A stretch of DNA of 54,252 nucleotides from Gordonia sp. UBA7599 (GTDB lineage: Bacteria; Actinomycetota; Actinomycetes; Mycobacteriales; Mycobacteriaceae), in contig DLKD01000131.1 in assembly GCA_002477755.1 (NCBI GenBank), positions 1 through 54,252 on the forward strand, read 5' to 3'. The notes under the pieces were generated by a model. It did not search any database. It was given only the letters and a program-made list of their open reading frames with translations, and was not told the origin of the DNA. The stretch's first letter is position 1. Each line of letters begins with the position of its first letter. Below are positions 25,590 through 35,640 of the stretch, in pieces. Made by a program: the position numbers and the translations under genes.

Positions 25590-25754
25590 TAATTCCTCCT
25601 AGTGGCGACCACTTCGGTTCAGTGACGATCGGGGGCGCGCAGACGACAAGGCGCCGTCCGCGGCAACGCTGCAAACTCTAACAGTTGTCCCTGTGGCCGG
25701 GCCTTCGGTGCGACGCGCTGCGCGTGGCACCGGCGACCCGGCCGTCGGGACTGC

Positions 25755-26195
25755 TCAGAGTTCGGTGGTGCTGCCGCCGGCGGCGGTGATCTTGTCCTTG
25801 GCCGACGCCGAGAACTTGTTGGCGGTGATGTCGAGCTTCACCGACAGTTCACCGTCGCCGAGAACCTTGACCAGCTCGTTCTTGCGGACTGCACCCTTGG
25901 CGACGAGGTCCTCGACGCCGACGGTGCCGCCCTTGGGGAACAGCTGCGCGAGATCGCCGACGTTGACGACCTGGTACTCGACCCGGTTGCGGTTGGTGAA
26001 GCCCTTGAGCTTCGGCAGCCGCATGTGGATCGGCATCTGGCCGCCCTCGAAACCGGCCGGCACGTTCTTGCGGGCCTTGGTGCCCTTGGTGCCGCGGCCC
26101 GCGGTCTTGCCCTTCGAGCCCTCACCGCGACCCACGCGGGTCTTCTCGGTCTTCGCGCCCGGAGCGGGGCGAAGGTGGTGGAGTTTGATGGTCAT
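25755..26195 (-). CDS. rplO: 50S ribosomal protein L15
   Basis: 146 residues beginning [20 protein letters not shown], with the Gly/Lys-rich [19 protein letters not shown] tail that threads into 23S rRNA and the [18 protein letters not shown] core. It lies 2 bp after rpmD. Length and sequence are standard for actinobacteria. Confidence 0.98.
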   Translation of the reverse strand: MTIKLHHLRPAPGAKTEKTRVGRGEGSKGKTAGRGTKGTKARKNVPAGFEGGQMPIHMRLPKLKGFTNRNRVEYQVVNVGDLAQLFPKGGTVGVEDLVAKGAVRKNELVKVLGDGELSVKLDITANKFSASAKDKITAAGGSTTEL

Positions 26196-26197
26196 CT

Positions 26198-26377
26198 CTA
26201 AACCTCTTCGACGATCACGAGGTGCCGGACCACGTTGATCAGGCCCCGCGTCTGCGGGTTGTCCTCGCGGGTGACGGACTTGCGGATGCCCTTGAGGCCA
26301 AGGGTGCGCAGGCTGTCACGCTGATTGCTCTTGGTGCCGATGGTGCTCTTGATCTGGGTGATCTTCAGCTGGGACAC
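26198..26377 (-). CDS. rpmD: 50S ribosomal protein L30
   Basis: 59 residues: [18 protein letters not shown], then [12 protein letters not shown] and a [11 protein letters not shown] end, as in L30. The GTG at 26377 is chosen because AGAAGGAGA lies 5 nt upstream and the resulting length fits the family. A GTG at 26407 in frame would add 10 non-homologous residues and absorb that ribosome-binding site. Confidence 0.95.
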   Translation of the reverse strand: MSQLKITQIKSTIGTKSNQRDSLRTLGLKGIRKSVTREDNPQTRGLINVVRHLVIVEEV

Positions 26378-26403
26378 GGCAGTCTCCTTCTGTGCCACGG
26401 CGC

Positions 26404-27060
26404 TCACGCGCCCTTCGTAGCAGCGGCGACGGCGCGAGCCCGCAGCATGCCGGCGGGAGCGACGTCCTCGACCGGCAGACCGCGGCGGGCCGCGACCTCT
26501 TCAGGCCGCTGCAGCTGCTTGAGAGCGGCGACAGTGGCGTGCACGACGTTGATGGCGTTGTCGGAGCCGAGGCTCTTGGCCAACACGTCGGTGACGCCGG
26601 CGCACTCGAGCACGGCACGCACCGCGCCACCGGCGATAACACCGGTACCGGGGCTGGCCGGGCGCAACATCACAACGCCGGCAGCGGCCTCACCCTGCAC
26701 CGGGTGGGTCACGGTGCCACCGATCATCGGGACGCGGAAGAAGTTCTTACGAGCCTCTTCGACGCCCTTTTGGATCGCCGCCGGGACTTCCTTGGCCTTG
26801 CCGTAGCCGACGCCGACCATGCCCTGGCCGTCGCCGACCACCACAAGCGCGGTGAAGCTGAAACGGCGGCCGCCCTTGACGACCTTGGACACGCGGTTGA
26901 TGGTGACGACGCGCTCGAGGTGGTTGCGCTCGTCGCGGTCGCGACCGCCGCCCCGGTTGTCGCGACGATCGCCGCGCCCACCGCGACGGTCGCCGCCACG
27001 CTCGTTGCTGTTGTTGTTATCGGCGGGTCCGGTCCCGCCGTCACGCTGACGTCCGGGCAT
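26404..27060 (-). CDS. rpsE: 30S ribosomal protein S5
   Basis: 218 residues from the ATG at 27060, which follows a GGAGGG site. The N-terminal ~50 residues are an Arg/Gly/Asp-rich disordered extension typical of actinobacteria. The S5 double-stranded RNA-binding part ([20 protein letters not shown]) and the C-terminal domain ([20 protein letters not shown]) follow. The protein functions in translational accuracy near the 30S A site. An extension to 27090 is open but overlaps the ribosome-binding region. Confidence 0.97.
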   Translation of the reverse strand: MPGRQRDGGTGPADNNNSNERGGDRRGGRGDRRDNRGGGRDRDERNHLERVVTINRVSKVVKGGRRFSFTALVVVGDGQGMVGVGYGKAKEVPAAIQKGVEEARKNFFRVPMIGGTVTHPVQGEAAAGVVMLRPASPGTGVIAGGAVRAVLECAGVTDVLAKSLGSDNAINVVHATVAALKQLQRPEEVAARRGLPVEDVAPAGMLRARAVAAATKGA

Positions 27061-27106
27061 TAGACGGTCCCTCCGTTGTTGATCAGGCAAAAGGTGTTGG
27101 TGGTCA

Positions 27107-27508
27107 TCAGAACTTCAGGCCTCCCTCGCGGGCGGCATCGGCGAGCGCCGCGATCCGACCGTGGTAGCCGTGGCCACCGTGGTCGAAGACGACGGTGTCA
27201 ATGCCGGCGGCCTTGGCGCGGGCGGCGATCAGCTCGCCGACCTTGGCGGCCTGGGCCGACTTGTCGCCACCGGCCGCACGCACGTCGGCCTCGATCGTCG
27301 ACGCGGCGGCCAGGGTGTGGCCGGCCAGGTCGTCGATGAGCTGAACGTGGATGTGACGGCTGCTGCGCTTGACCGCGAGGCGGGGGCGCGCAGGGGTACC
27401 GGCGATCTTCTTCCGCAGGCGGAAGTGACGACGGCTGGTTGCCGTGCGGCGACGCGTCGAGGCGTCGGTGCCGACCGGCTTGCGCTTCACAGTTGCTGCT
27501 TCACTCAT
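27107..27508 (-). CDS. rplR: 50S ribosomal protein L18
   Basis: 133 residues. Arg-rich N-terminus ([19 protein letters not shown]) for 5S rRNA binding, then [20 protein letters not shown] and the [20 protein letters not shown] end. It is located between rplF (3 bp upstream) and rpsE in the standard spc order. Confidence 0.97.
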   Translation of the reverse strand: MSEAATVKRKPVGTDASTRRRTATSRRHFRLRKKIAGTPARPRLAVKRSSRHIHVQLIDDLAGHTLAAASTIEADVRAAGGDKSAQAAKVGELIAARAKAAGIDTVVFDHGGHGYHGRIAALADAAREGGLKF

Positions 27509-27511
27509 GGC

Positions 27512-28048
27512 TTACTTACCCGTCTTTCCGACCTTGCGACGGACCTGCTCGCCTTCGAAGCGGATGCCCTTGCCCTTGTAGGGGTCGGGGCGCCGCAGGC
27601 GGCGGATGTTCGCCGAGATTTGGCCGACTTGCTGCTTGTCGATGCCGGTCACCGAGAACTTCGTCGGCGACTCGACGGCAAAGGTGATGCCCTCGGGCGC
27701 CTCGATGGGCACCGGGTGGCTGTAGCCGAGCGCGAACTCGAGGTCACGGCCCTTGGCGGCCACGCGGTAGCCGACGCCGAAGATCTCCAGCTTGCGCGTG
27801 TAGCCCTCGGTCACGCCGACCACGAGGTTGTTGATCAGACTGCGCGACAGGCCGTGCAGGGCACGGTTGCGGCGCTCGTCGTTGGGCCGGGTGACGAGGA
27901 TCTGCTGCTCTTCCACAGCGACCGAGATCGGCTCGCTGACGGTGACCGACAGCTCGCCCTTGGGGCCCTTGACGGTGACGTCCTGGCCATCGATCTTCAC
28001 ATCGACGCCGGACGGGATGGCGATGGGGTTCTTACCGATTCGCGACAT
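27512..28048 (-). CDS. rplF: 50S ribosomal protein L6
   Basis: 178 residues with the duplicated L6 fold: [20 protein letters not shown] at the start, [12 protein letters not shown], and the C-terminal [20 protein letters not shown] signature near the sarcin-ricin loop site. It starts 8 bp after the rpsH stop. Confidence 0.98.
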   Translation of the reverse strand: MSRIGKNPIAIPSGVDVKIDGQDVTVKGPKGELSVTVSEPISVAVEEQQILVTRPNDERRNRALHGLSRSLINNLVVGVTEGYTRKLEIFGVGYRVAAKGRDLEFALGYSHPVPIEAPEGITFAVESPTKFSVTGIDKQQVGQISANIRRLRRPDPYKGKGIRFEGEQVRRKVGKTGK

Positions 28049-28056
28049 GGTGCCCC

Positions 28057-28455
28057 CTACCAGACGTAAGCGAGGACTTCGCCGCCCACGCCCTTGTTGG
28101 CTGCCTGGCGGTCGGTGAGCAGGCCCGACGACGTGGAGATGATCGCCACGCCGAGGCCGCCCAGCACCTTGGGCAGGTTGGTCGATTTTGCGTACACCCG
28201 CAGGCCCGGCTTGGAGACGCGGCGGAGACCAGCAATGCTGCGCTCACGGCTCGGGCCGTACTTGAGGTTCACGACGAGCTTCTTGCCGACCTCGGCGTCT
28301 TCGACGCGGTAGTCGGTGATGTAGCCCTCTTTCTTGAGGATCTCGGCGATGTTGGCCTTGATCTTCGACGACGGGAGGGTCACCTCGTCGTGGTACGCCG
28401 AGTTGGCGTTGCGCAGACGCGTCAAGAAGTCTGCGATCGGGTCAGTCATGGTCAT
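28057..28455 (-). CDS. rpsH: 30S ribosomal protein S8, first gene after the break in the spc operon
   Basis: 132 residues: [20 protein letters not shown] at the start and the [20 protein letters not shown] signature at the end. S8 is an early-binding 16S rRNA protein and regulates the spc operon in enteric bacteria. In most bacteria rpsN lies just upstream. Here the nar operon, on the opposite strand, takes that place and rpsN is 25.6 kb away. The nearest purine-rich site (GAGAAAGG) is 13 nt before the ATG, unusually far. Confidence 0.97.
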   Translation of the reverse strand: MTMTDPIADFLTRLRNANSAYHDEVTLPSSKIKANIAEILKKEGYITDYRVEDAEVGKKLVVNLKYGPSRERSIAGLRRVSKPGLRVYAKSTNLPKVLGGLGVAIISTSSGLLTDRQAANKGVGGEVLAYVW

Positions 28456-28459
28456 GGGT

Positions 28460-28467
28460 GACCGTCA
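28460..28467. repeat. 8-bp direct repeat, left copy, at the edge of interruption B
   Basis: GACCGTCA here, 4 bp before the rpsH start, is repeated exactly at 54057-54064, 2 bp past the rpsN stop and in the same orientation. Joining the two copies would place rpsN and rpsH 14 bp apart, as expected for an intact spc operon. It may be a target-site duplication or recombination micro-homology; chance identity is possible. Confidence 0.4.
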
Positions 28468-28649
28468 ACCTTTCTCGTAGCGGTTCCCATGCAGCGGCAA
28501 TCTGGTTTCCCAGGTCAACCGGTGGGCCTTCCACGAAGTGGAGTTGTGCGTAGGTTCTTCCCTGCCGATGCCCTTGGCTTTTCGCCAGCACCGACGGGGT
28601 ATGAAGTTGTGGCTCCCAGGGGGCACAGTTCACCCCGGGCAACCGTTCT

Positions 28650-28678
28650 AGTGTAGGGACTGCGTCGTCCAGACCCAA
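28650..28678 (-). promoter_or_regulatory. predicted promoter for rpsH-rplF-rplR-rpsE-rpmD-rplO
   Basis: On the minus strand TTGGGT (28673-28678) and TACACT (28650-28655) are separated by 17 bp and fit a SigA promoter with a TANNNT -10 box. It would give a leader of about 190 nt before rpsH. The 303-bp gap 28456-28758 otherwise holds an imperfect GC-rich hairpin in this leader (around 28613-28637) and the nar promoter. No gene is seen in it. Confidence 0.45.
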
Positions 28679-28745
28679 ATCGCCCCGGGGAGCCGCCATT
28701 CCTTGGAGTTGCGCAATTCTCGGCCCTCCGGCCACTTTCGCGGAC

Positions 28746-28751
28746 TAGCGT
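28746..28751 (+). promoter_or_regulatory. -10 box for a probably leaderless narG transcript
   Basis: TAGCGT (TANNNT) ends 7 nt before the narG ATG at 28759, and the intervening CCCCAAT contains no ribosome-binding site. This is the geometry of leaderless actinobacterial mRNAs, where transcription starts at the A of ATG. A clear -35 box is not visible, which would fit an activator-dependent promoter. Confidence 0.45.
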
Positions 28752-28758
28752 CCCCAAT

Positions 28759-31700
28759 ATGAACCGCCCAGCCCAGGTTCAAGGTAAGTCCGCGCAGGCC
28801 CTCTTAGACATCGGGAAGTTCTTCACCCGGTGGGATGAGACCGAGGACCGGCGGGCAGTGTTCCGCGACGGTGGTCGCGCGGGTGACGTGTTCTACCGCG
28901 ACAGGTGGAGCCACGACAAGATCGTGCGGTCCACCCACGGTGTCAACTGCACCGGATCGTGCTCGTGGAAGGTGTACGTCAAGGACGGCATAATCACCTG
29001 GGAGACCCAGGAGACCGACTACCCGTCGGTCGGACCGGACCGGCCCGAGTATGAGCCCCGCGGCTGTCCCCGCGGCGCCGCGTTCTCCTGGTACACCTAC
29101 TCCCCCACCCGGGTGCGCCACCCATATGCGCGCGGTGTCCTCGTGGAGATGTACCGGGAGGCCAAAGCGAAGCTCGGCGACCCCGTCCTGGCCTGGGCCG
29201 ACGTCACCTCCGACCCACTGCGCCGCCGGTCCTACCAGCGCGCCCGCGGCAAAGGCGGACTGGTCCGGGTGAGTTGGGCCGAGGCGATCGAGATGGCCGC
29301 CGCCGCCCACGTGCACACCATCAAGACCTACGGCCCCGACCGGTGCACCGGCTTCTCCCCGATCCCCGCCATGTCGATGGTCAGCCACTGCGTGGGCACG
29401 AGGTTCATCCAGCTCATCGGCGGCGTCATGACGTCGTTCTACGACTGGTATGCCGATCTGCCCGTCGCCAGCCCCCAGGTCTTCGGCGACCAGACCGACG
29501 TTCCCGAATCGGGCGACTGGTGGGATGCGACGTACCTGATGATGTGGGGCTCCAACGTGCCGGTCACGCGCACGCCGGACGCCCACTGGATGGCCGAGGT
29601 CCGCTACCGCGGCACCAAAGTGGTCACGGTATCCCCCGACTACGCCGACAACACCAAGTTCGCCGACGAATGGCTGCCCGCCCAGGCCGGCACCGACGGG
29701 GCACTGGCCATGGCGATGGGCCACGTCATCCTCAAAGAGTTCTTCGTCGACGCGACGACCCCCTTCTTCGTCGACTACGTCCGCAAGTTCACCGACCTGC
29801 CCTTCCTCATCGAGCTCGACGAGCAGACCCACGACGGTCAGGAAACTTTGGTCCCCGGCAAGTTCGTGACCGCCGACCAGGTCGGCATGGGACTCGGTGA
29901 CGACGACGACGCGTGGAAGCCCGTCTTCCTCGACGACGGGAACGGCGCCGTCGTCGTACCCAACGGGTCGATCGGGTTCCGCTATGCCGAAGCCGGTCGA
30001 GGGCAATGGAATCTCGACCTGCAGGGCGTCACGCCTCGGTTGTCGCTCCATGACGACCCCGAGGCGACGCCGGTGATGATCAGCGTCGCCGCGTTCGACG
30101 CCCCGGACGGCAGTGGCTCCGTGCTGCGCCGCGGTGTTCCCGCACGCCGGATCGGCGACCGCCTGGTCACCACCGTCTACGACCTGATGCTGGCCCAGTA
30201 CGGTGTCGGCCGCAACGGGCTGCCCGGCGACTGGGCGAGCGGGTACGACGACGCGGACACCGCGTACACGCCCGCCTGGCAGGAGGCGATCACCAGCGTG
30301 CCGGCGTCGTCGGCAATCCGCATCGCGCGCGAGTTCGCCACCAATGCTGTGGAATCCCAAGGCCGTTCGATGATCATCATGGGTGCGGGCATCTGCCAGT
30401 GGTTCCACGGTGACACGACCTATCGGGCGATCCTCGCGCTGCTCAACCTGACCGGCAGCATGGGCCGCAACGGCGGCGGTTGGGCCCACTACGTCGGCCA
30501 GGAGAAGTGCCGCCCGATCACCGGCTGGATCTCGCTGGCCAATGCTCTGGATTGGTCGCGCCCGCCGCGGACGCAACCAGGGACATCGTTCTGGTACATG
30601 CACACCGATCAGTGGCGCAACGACGGATACTCGACGACCGCGCTGGCCTCCCCGCTCTCGAAGGGCGTGCTGGACCATCCGCACACCGCCGACGCCATCG
30701 CGCAATCGGCACGGTTGGGCTGGATGCCGTTCTATCCGCAGTTCTCCACCAACCCGCTGACGGTGGCCGATCAGGCGAGCGCCGCGGTCGACGCCGGCGA
30801 CGCGGGTAGCCCCGCGGAATGGGTGGCCCGCCAGTTGCACGAGGGTGCGCTGACACCGTCGATCAGCGATGTCGACGCACCCGAGAACTGGCCGCGCACG
30901 CTGGTGCTGTGGCGCTCCAACCTGCTCGGCTCGTCGGCCAAGGGCGACGAGTACTTCCTGCGCCACCTGCTGGGCACGCAGCACAACGTGCTCGGCACCG
31001 AGCAGCCCGACACCCCGCGCCCACGCGAGGTGGCCTGGCACGACGAAGCCCCGGAGGGCAAGCTCGACCTGCTGCTGTCGGCGGACTTCCGGATGACCTC
31101 GACGACGCTGATGAGCGACATCGTGCTCCCCGCGGCCACCTGGTACGAGAAGCACGACCTGAGTTCCACCGACATGCACCCGTTCGTGCACGCCTTCACC
31201 CCGGCGATCGACCCACCGTGGGAGGCGAAGAGCGATTTCGAACTGTTCCACGCATTGGCGGCCGAACTCTCGCGGCAGGCGGCCACGCACCTGGGTACCG
31301 TCCGCGACATCGTCGCCACACCCAACCAACACGACACTCCGGGCGAGACGGCCAACCCGCACGGGATCGTCGACGACTGGCTGGACTCGCCGCGGCCGGG
31401 CGTCGCGGGTACCAACCTGCCGCAATTCGTCGTCGTCGAACGCGACTACACCGCGATCGCCGACAAACTCGCCTCGGTGGGACCGCTGGCCGACAAACTC
31501 GGTTTCACCGTCAAGAACATCACCTTCGACATCGGCTCCCAAACCTCGAAGCTGGCCGCCGCCAACGGCGTGATGATGAGTCCTGCCGGGCACCACAGCG
31601 TCGCCGACGGGCGTCCCGCCATCGACACCGACGAGAAGCTCGCCGAAGCAATCCTGATGTTCTCCGGGACGACCAACGGCGAGCTGGCCGTCGACGGTTT

Positions 31701-32490
31701 CGAAAAGCTCGAGGAGCGCACCGGCAAGCGGTTCGTCGACCTGGCCATCGGGTCGGAGGAGAAGCGGATCACCTTCGCCGACACGCAAGACTCCCCGCAA
31801 CCGGTGATCACCTCGCCGGAGTGGTCGGGGTCGGAGACCGGCGGCCGGCGGTATGCGCCGTTCACGATGAACGTCGAGCGCGAGAAGCCCTTCCACACCC
31901 TGACCGGGCGGATGCACTTCTACCTCGACCATGACTGGATGCTCGACATCGGTGAAGCGCTGCCGGTCTATCGGCCCCCGCTGGACATGCACCGGCTGTT
32001 CGGCGAGCCCAAGCTGGGGCCGACCGGGGAGATGGAGATCGCAGTGCGGTACCTGACACCGCACAACAAGTGGTCGATCCACTCGGAGTACCAGGACAAC
32101 CTGTTCATGCTGTCGCTGTCGCGCGGCGGTCCGGCGGCGTGGCTCTCGCCGGGCGACGCCGCGGCGATTGGGGTGGAAGACAACGACTGGATCGAGTGCA
32201 CCAATGCCAACGGCGTCTTCGTCGGACGGGCGATCGTGAGCCATCGCATCCCCGACGGCGTCACCTACGTCCACCACGCCCAAGAGCGGACGATCGACGT
32301 ACCCAAGTCCGAGGCGACCGGGCGCCGCGGCGGTATCCACAACTCCGTGACACGACTGCTGGTGAAGCCATCGCACCTGATCGGCGGCTATGCGCAGTTG
32401 TCGTACGCGTTCAACTACCTCGGTCCGACGGGCAACCAGCGCGACATCGTCTCGACTATCCGCAGGCGCAGCCAGGAGGTGACGTACTGA
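28759..32490 (+). CDS. narG: respiratory nitrate reductase, alpha subunit
   Basis: 1243 residues, the catalytic molybdenum bis-MGD subunit that reduces nitrate to nitrite with electrons from quinol. The FS0 [4Fe-4S] ligands H60, C64, C68 and C103 (HGVNCTGSC and RGCPRG) are present, as is the molybdenum-ligand Asp233 in YADLPVASPQ. No twin-arginine signal is seen, so it works on the cytoplasmic side like classical NarG. The length matches the family (about 1230-1250). It overlaps narH by 1 bp. Expression is probably anaerobic or nitrate-induced, but no narL or narX is visible. Confidence 0.97.
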   Translation: MNRPAQVQGKSAQALLDIGKFFTRWDETEDRRAVFRDGGRAGDVFYRDRWSHDKIVRSTHGVNCTGSCSWKVYVKDGIITWETQETDYPSVGPDRPEYEPRGCPRGAAFSWYTYSPTRVRHPYARGVLVEMYREAKAKLGDPVLAWADVTSDPLRRRSYQRARGKGGLVRVSWAEAIEMAAAAHVHTIKTYGPDRCTGFSPIPAMSMVSHCVGTRFIQLIGGVMTSFYDWYADLPVASPQVFGDQTDVPESGDWWDATYLMMWGSNVPVTRTPDAHWMAEVRYRGTKVVTVSPDYADNTKFADEWLPAQAGTDGALAMAMGHVILKEFFVDATTPFFVDYVRKFTDLPFLIELDEQTHDGQETLVPGKFVTADQVGMGLGDDDDAWKPVFLDDGNGAVVVPNGSIGFRYAEAGRGQWNLDLQGVTPRLSLHDDPEATPVMISVAAFDAPDGSGSVLRRGVPARRIGDRLVTTVYDLMLAQYGVGRNGLPGDWASGYDDADTAYTPAWQEAITSVPASSAIRIAREFATNAVESQGRSMIIMGAGICQWFHGDTTYRAILALLNLTGSMGRNGGGWAHYVGQEKCRPITGWISLANALDWSRPPRTQPGTSFWYMHTDQWRNDGYSTTALASPLSKGVLDHPHTADAIAQSARLGWMPFYPQFSTNPLTVADQASAAVDAGDAGSPAEWVARQLHEGALTPSISDVDAPENWPRTLVLWRSNLLGSSAKGDEYFLRHLLGTQHNVLGTEQPDTPRPREVAWHDEAPEGKLDLLLSADFRMTSTTLMSDIVLPAATWYEKHDLSSTDMHPFVHAFTPAIDPPWEAKSDFELFHALAAELSRQAATHLGTVRDIVATPNQHDTPGETANPHGIVDDWLDSPRPGVAGTNLPQFVVVERDYTAIADKLASVGPLADKLGFTVKNITFDIGSQTSKLAAANGVMMSPAGHHSVADGRPAIDTDEKLAEAILMFSGTTNGELAVDGFEKLEERTGKRFVDLAIGSEEKRITFADTQDSPQPVITSPEWSGSETGGRRYAPFTMNVEREKPFHTLTGRMHFYLDHDWMLDIGEALPVYRPPLDMHRLFGEPKLGPTGEMEIAVRYLTPHNKWSIHSEYQDNLFMLSLSRGGPAAWLSPGDAAAIGVEDNDWIECTNANGVFVGRAIVSHRIPDGVTYVHHAQERTIDVPKSEATGRRGGIHNSVTRLLVKPSHLIGGYAQLSYAFNYLGPTGNQRDIVSTIRRRSQEVTY

Positions 32491-34157
32491 TGCGAGTCAT
32501 GGCACAGGTTGCGATGGTGATGAACCTCGACAAATGCATCGGCTGCCACACGTGCTCGGTCACATGCAAGCAGGCGTGGACCAACCGGGCCGGCACCGAG
32601 TACGTGTGGTTCAACAACGTCGAGACGCGCCCCGGACAGGGGTACCCGCGGCGCTACGAAGACCAGGACAGGTGGCGCGGTGGGTGGAAGCTCAACCGGC
32701 GGGGCCGCCTGCGGCTGCGCACCGGTGGTCGGCTGCAGAAACTTGCCACCATCTTCTTCAGCCCGGTGCAGCCGACGCTGCACGACTACTACGAGCCGTG
32801 GACCTATGACTACCAGAACCTGATCAGCGCACCGCTGGGCGACGACATCCCCGTCGCCCGACCCAAGTCGCTGATCACCGGCGAGGACATGGCGATCACG
32901 TGGTCGGCCAATTGGGACGACGACCTCGGCGGCAGCGCGGCGACCGCCGAGCAGGACCCGGTTCTGCAGAAGCTCGCCGCGCAGGCCTCGGAGAAGATCA
33001 AACTCGACCTCGAACAGACCTTCATGTTCTACCTGCCGCGGATCTGCGAGCACTGTCTCAACCCCTCGTGCATGGCGTCGTGTCCGTCGGGCGCGATCTA
33101 CAAGCGCGAAGAAGACGGGATCGTGCTGGTCGACCAGGATCGATGCCGCGGTTGGCGCCAATGCATCACCGGCTGCCCGTACAAGAAGATCTATTACAAC
33201 CACCGCACCGGCAAAGCGGAGAAGTGTACGTTCTGCTACCCGCGGATCGAGGTCGGACAGCCGACGGTGTGTTCGGAGACCTGTGTCGGCCGGCTGCGCT
33301 ACATCGGACTGTTCCTCTACGACGCCGACCGCGTCACCGAAGCGGCGTCGACCGCCGACGAGAAGGATCTCTACGAGGCCCAACTCGACCTGATGCTCGA
33401 CCCGTCCGATCCAACGGTCCTGGCACAGGCACGTGCGCAGGGGATTCCCGACGACTGGATCGACGCCGCTCGCCGCTCCCCCGTGTACGCCCTGGCGAAG
33501 AAGTACCGGGTCGCTCTCCCGCTGCACCCGGAGTACCGGACGATGCCGATGGTCTGGTACGTGCCACCGCTGTCACCCATCGTCGACCTGCTCTCCGAGC
33601 AGGGACACGACGGTGAGAGCCACGACAATCTGTTCGGTGCGATCGACACGCTGCGGATCCCCGTCGAGTACCTCGCCGAGTTGTTCACTGCGGGCGACAC
33701 CGACATCGTCACCGGGGTGCTGCGCAAACTGGCAGCGATGCGGTCGTACATGCGTGATGTCGCCCTGGGCCGCGAACCCAACCCGCTGATCCCGGCGGCG
33801 GTCGGCATGGACGAGGAGTCCATGGTCGAGATGTACCACCTGATGGCAATCGCCAAGTACGCCGACCGGTACGTCATCCCGACTGCGCACCGCGAAGAGG
33901 GCCATCAGTTGGAGGAGTTGGCATGCTCGCTCGACTACGACGACGGTCCGGGCATGTACGAGTCCGGCCCGTTCGGTGAGGCGAGCGGGCGTCCGACCCC
34001 GGTCTCGGTGGAGACCTTCCAAGCGTTGCGGCAACGGCAGACCAGCGACCATGCCGCAGATGAGAACGTCCTGCGTGGCCGAGTCAACCTGCTGAACTGG
34101 GATGGCAACGGGAGTGCGTCGGGCATGTTCCCGTCGGACGCCGGAGCGAAGCAGTGA
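32490..34157 (+). CDS. narH: respiratory nitrate reductase, beta subunit
   Basis: 555 residues with four Cys-rich Fe-S sites: CIGCHTCSVTCKQAW, CEHCLNPSCMASCP, CRGWRQCITGCPY and CTFCYPRI with later CSETC. The Trp in CRGWRQC replaces a cysteine and marks the [3Fe-4S] centre typical of NarH. It passes electrons from NarI haem to NarG. The ATG overlaps the narG stop (TGATG). Its stop overlaps the narJ start region. Confidence 0.97.
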   Translation: MRVMAQVAMVMNLDKCIGCHTCSVTCKQAWTNRAGTEYVWFNNVETRPGQGYPRRYEDQDRWRGGWKLNRRGRLRLRTGGRLQKLATIFFSPVQPTLHDYYEPWTYDYQNLISAPLGDDIPVARPKSLITGEDMAITWSANWDDDLGGSAATAEQDPVLQKLAAQASEKIKLDLEQTFMFYLPRICEHCLNPSCMASCPSGAIYKREEDGIVLVDQDRCRGWRQCITGCPYKKIYYNHRTGKAEKCTFCYPRIEVGQPTVCSETCVGRLRYIGLFLYDADRVTEAASTADEKDLYEAQLDLMLDPSDPTVLAQARAQGIPDDWIDAARRSPVYALAKKYRVALPLHPEYRTMPMVWYVPPLSPIVDLLSEQGHDGESHDNLFGAIDTLRIPVEYLAELFTAGDTDIVTGVLRKLAAMRSYMRDVALGREPNPLIPAAVGMDEESMVEMYHLMAIAKYADRYVIPTAHREEGHQLEELACSLDYDDGPGMYESGPFGEASGRPTPVSVETFQALRQRQTSDHAADENVLRGRVNLLNWDGNGSASGMFPSDAGAKQ

Positions 34158-34894
34158 TGCGCAATCCGTTCGCGGCGAAGCCGACCGCAGACCGCCCTCG
34201 CAGTTCCGGCGACCACCGGGTCGTCCGCCAGGTCGCATCCTGGTGCCTGCAGTACCCCGACGACGAGCTACTCGAACGCGTAGACCTGCTGCGCAGCGCC
34301 CTCGCCGAGCTGACGCCGTCCTCGTCGACAGCTCCCCTGGCCCGGTTCGTCGACCATCTGGGCTCGACCGCTCCGGATGCTCTGCGCCGCGACTACGTCG
34401 ACGTCTTCGATCTCTCACGGCGTCAGACGCTGTATCTGACGTACTGGTCGGATGGGGACACGCGCCGCCGCGGCGAGGCCCTCGCGGCGTTCAAGCAGCG
34501 CTACCGTCGAGCCGGATTCCTCGTCGACACGCACGGCGAGCTGACCGACTACCTGCCGATGGTCCTCGAGTTCGCCGCACGCGTGGATCCGGTTGCGGGC
34601 CACGACCTGCTCGTCGAGTACCGGGGGTCCATCGAGTTGATCCGACTGGCACTACAGGAGGCGGGCTCGCCATACGCCGACGTCCTGGTGTCGGTGTGTG
34701 CGACGTTGCCCGGTCAATCGCCACCGGACAAGGCAGCGGCACTGGCCATGCAACGCGGACCCGCTGGCGACGCCACCGACCCGATGCCCGCAGGGACGGT
34801 CGAGCAGGTCGGCCTCGACGTCGGCGATCCGCGTCTGATTTCGTTGTCGCCGGTGGTCACCGCCCCACCCGCCACCGTCGGGGGGCCGCGATGA
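34157..34894 (+). CDS. narJ: nitrate reductase molybdenum-cofactor assembly chaperone
   Basis: 245 residues. The helical NarJ/TorD-type chaperone binds the NarG N-terminus while the cofactor is inserted and is not part of the mature enzyme. The core shows VASWCLQYPDDELLER, DYVDVFDLSRRQTLYLTYW and DYLPMVLEFAA, all typical of NarJ. A GTG three bases upstream (34154) is an alternative start. The C-terminal ~50 residues are low-complexity. It ends in an ATGA overlap with narI. Confidence 0.95.
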   Translation: MRNPFAAKPTADRPRSSGDHRVVRQVASWCLQYPDDELLERVDLLRSALAELTPSSSTAPLARFVDHLGSTAPDALRRDYVDVFDLSRRQTLYLTYWSDGDTRRRGEALAAFKQRYRRAGFLVDTHGELTDYLPMVLEFAARVDPVAGHDLLVEYRGSIELIRLALQEAGSPYADVLVSVCATLPGQSPPDKAAALAMQRGPAGDATDPMPAGTVEQVGLDVGDPRLISLSPVVTAPPATVGGPR

Positions 34895-35640
34895 ACGTCT
34901 TCCTGTGGGGAGTCGTCCCCTACCTCGCGCTGATCTCGGTGATCGGCGGCACCATCTGGCGGTTCCGCTACGACAAGTTCGGTTGGACGACACGGTCGTC
35001 GGAGCTGTACGAGGCCCGGCTGCTCCGCATCGGCTCACCGCTGTTCCACTACGGCGTCCTGGTGGTGATCGCCGGGCACGCGGTCGGCCTGGTAATCCCG
35101 GAATCCTGGACCAACGCCCTGGGGATCAGCGAATCCATGTACCACTGGGCCGCAGCCGTCGGCGGGATTCTCGCCGCCGTGGCCACCCTCGTCGGCGTCG
35201 CGATCCTGATTTACCGGCGGCGCACCGTGGGTCCGGTGTTCGCGGCGACCACAACCAACGACAAGCTCATGTATCTGGTCTTGGTGTCCGCGTTGGTGGC
35301 GGGCACCTACATCACCGTGGTGGGAATGATCGACCCGCACGGGCCCGGCGTCGACTACCGCCAAACCGTTGCGCCGTGGTTCCGGTCCATCTTCGCGCTC
35401 CACCCTGACATCAGCGCCATGGAAGCGGCACCGCTGCGCTTCCACATCCACGTGCTCATCGGAATGCTGCTGTTCATCCTGGTGCCGTTCACGCGCCTGG
35501 TCCACATGTTCACCGCACCGCTGCACTACCTGTTCCGCCCGTACATCGTCTACCGCAGCCGGGACGGCAAACCCACGTCCGGTGGAAGCCACACCGAAGC
35601 GTGGGCGCCGATCGGCACGAAAGATGGAGCCCGTCGATGA
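34891..35640 (+). CDS. narI: respiratory nitrate reductase, gamma (cytochrome b) subunit
   Basis: 249 residues with five membrane helices. The di-haem b subunit oxidises quinol. Haem-ligand histidines are seen in GSPLFHYGVLVVIAGHAVG (helix 2) and RFHIHVLIGMLLFILVPFTRLVHMF (late helix, two regions shown by HIH and LVHM). The start ATG overlaps the narJ stop (ATGA), and its stop overlaps the narK start in the same way, so narGHJI-narK is one tightly coupled operon. Confidence 0.96.
   Translation: MNVFLWGVVPYLALISVIGGTIWRFRYDKFGWTTRSSELYEARLLRIGSPLFHYGVLVVIAGHAVGLVIPESWTNALGISESMYHWAAAVGGILAAVATLVGVAILIYRRRTVGPVFAATTTNDKLMYLVLVSALVAGTYITVVGMIDPHGPGVDYRQTVAPWFRSIFALHPDISAMEAAPLRFHIHVLIGMLLFILVPFTRLVHMFTAPLHYLFRPYIVYRSRDGKPTSGGSHTEAWAPIGTKDGARR

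Noticed and set aside
26378-26407. Upstream GTG start for rpmD
   Set aside because: It would translate through the strong AGAAGGAGA site and add residues not found in L30.
28804-32376. A 1190-codon open frame antisense to narG
   Set aside because: It lies wholly opposite a well-recognised narG, has low-complexity Arg/Gly/Val-rich composition, and shows no domain. Long antisense frames are common at this GC content.
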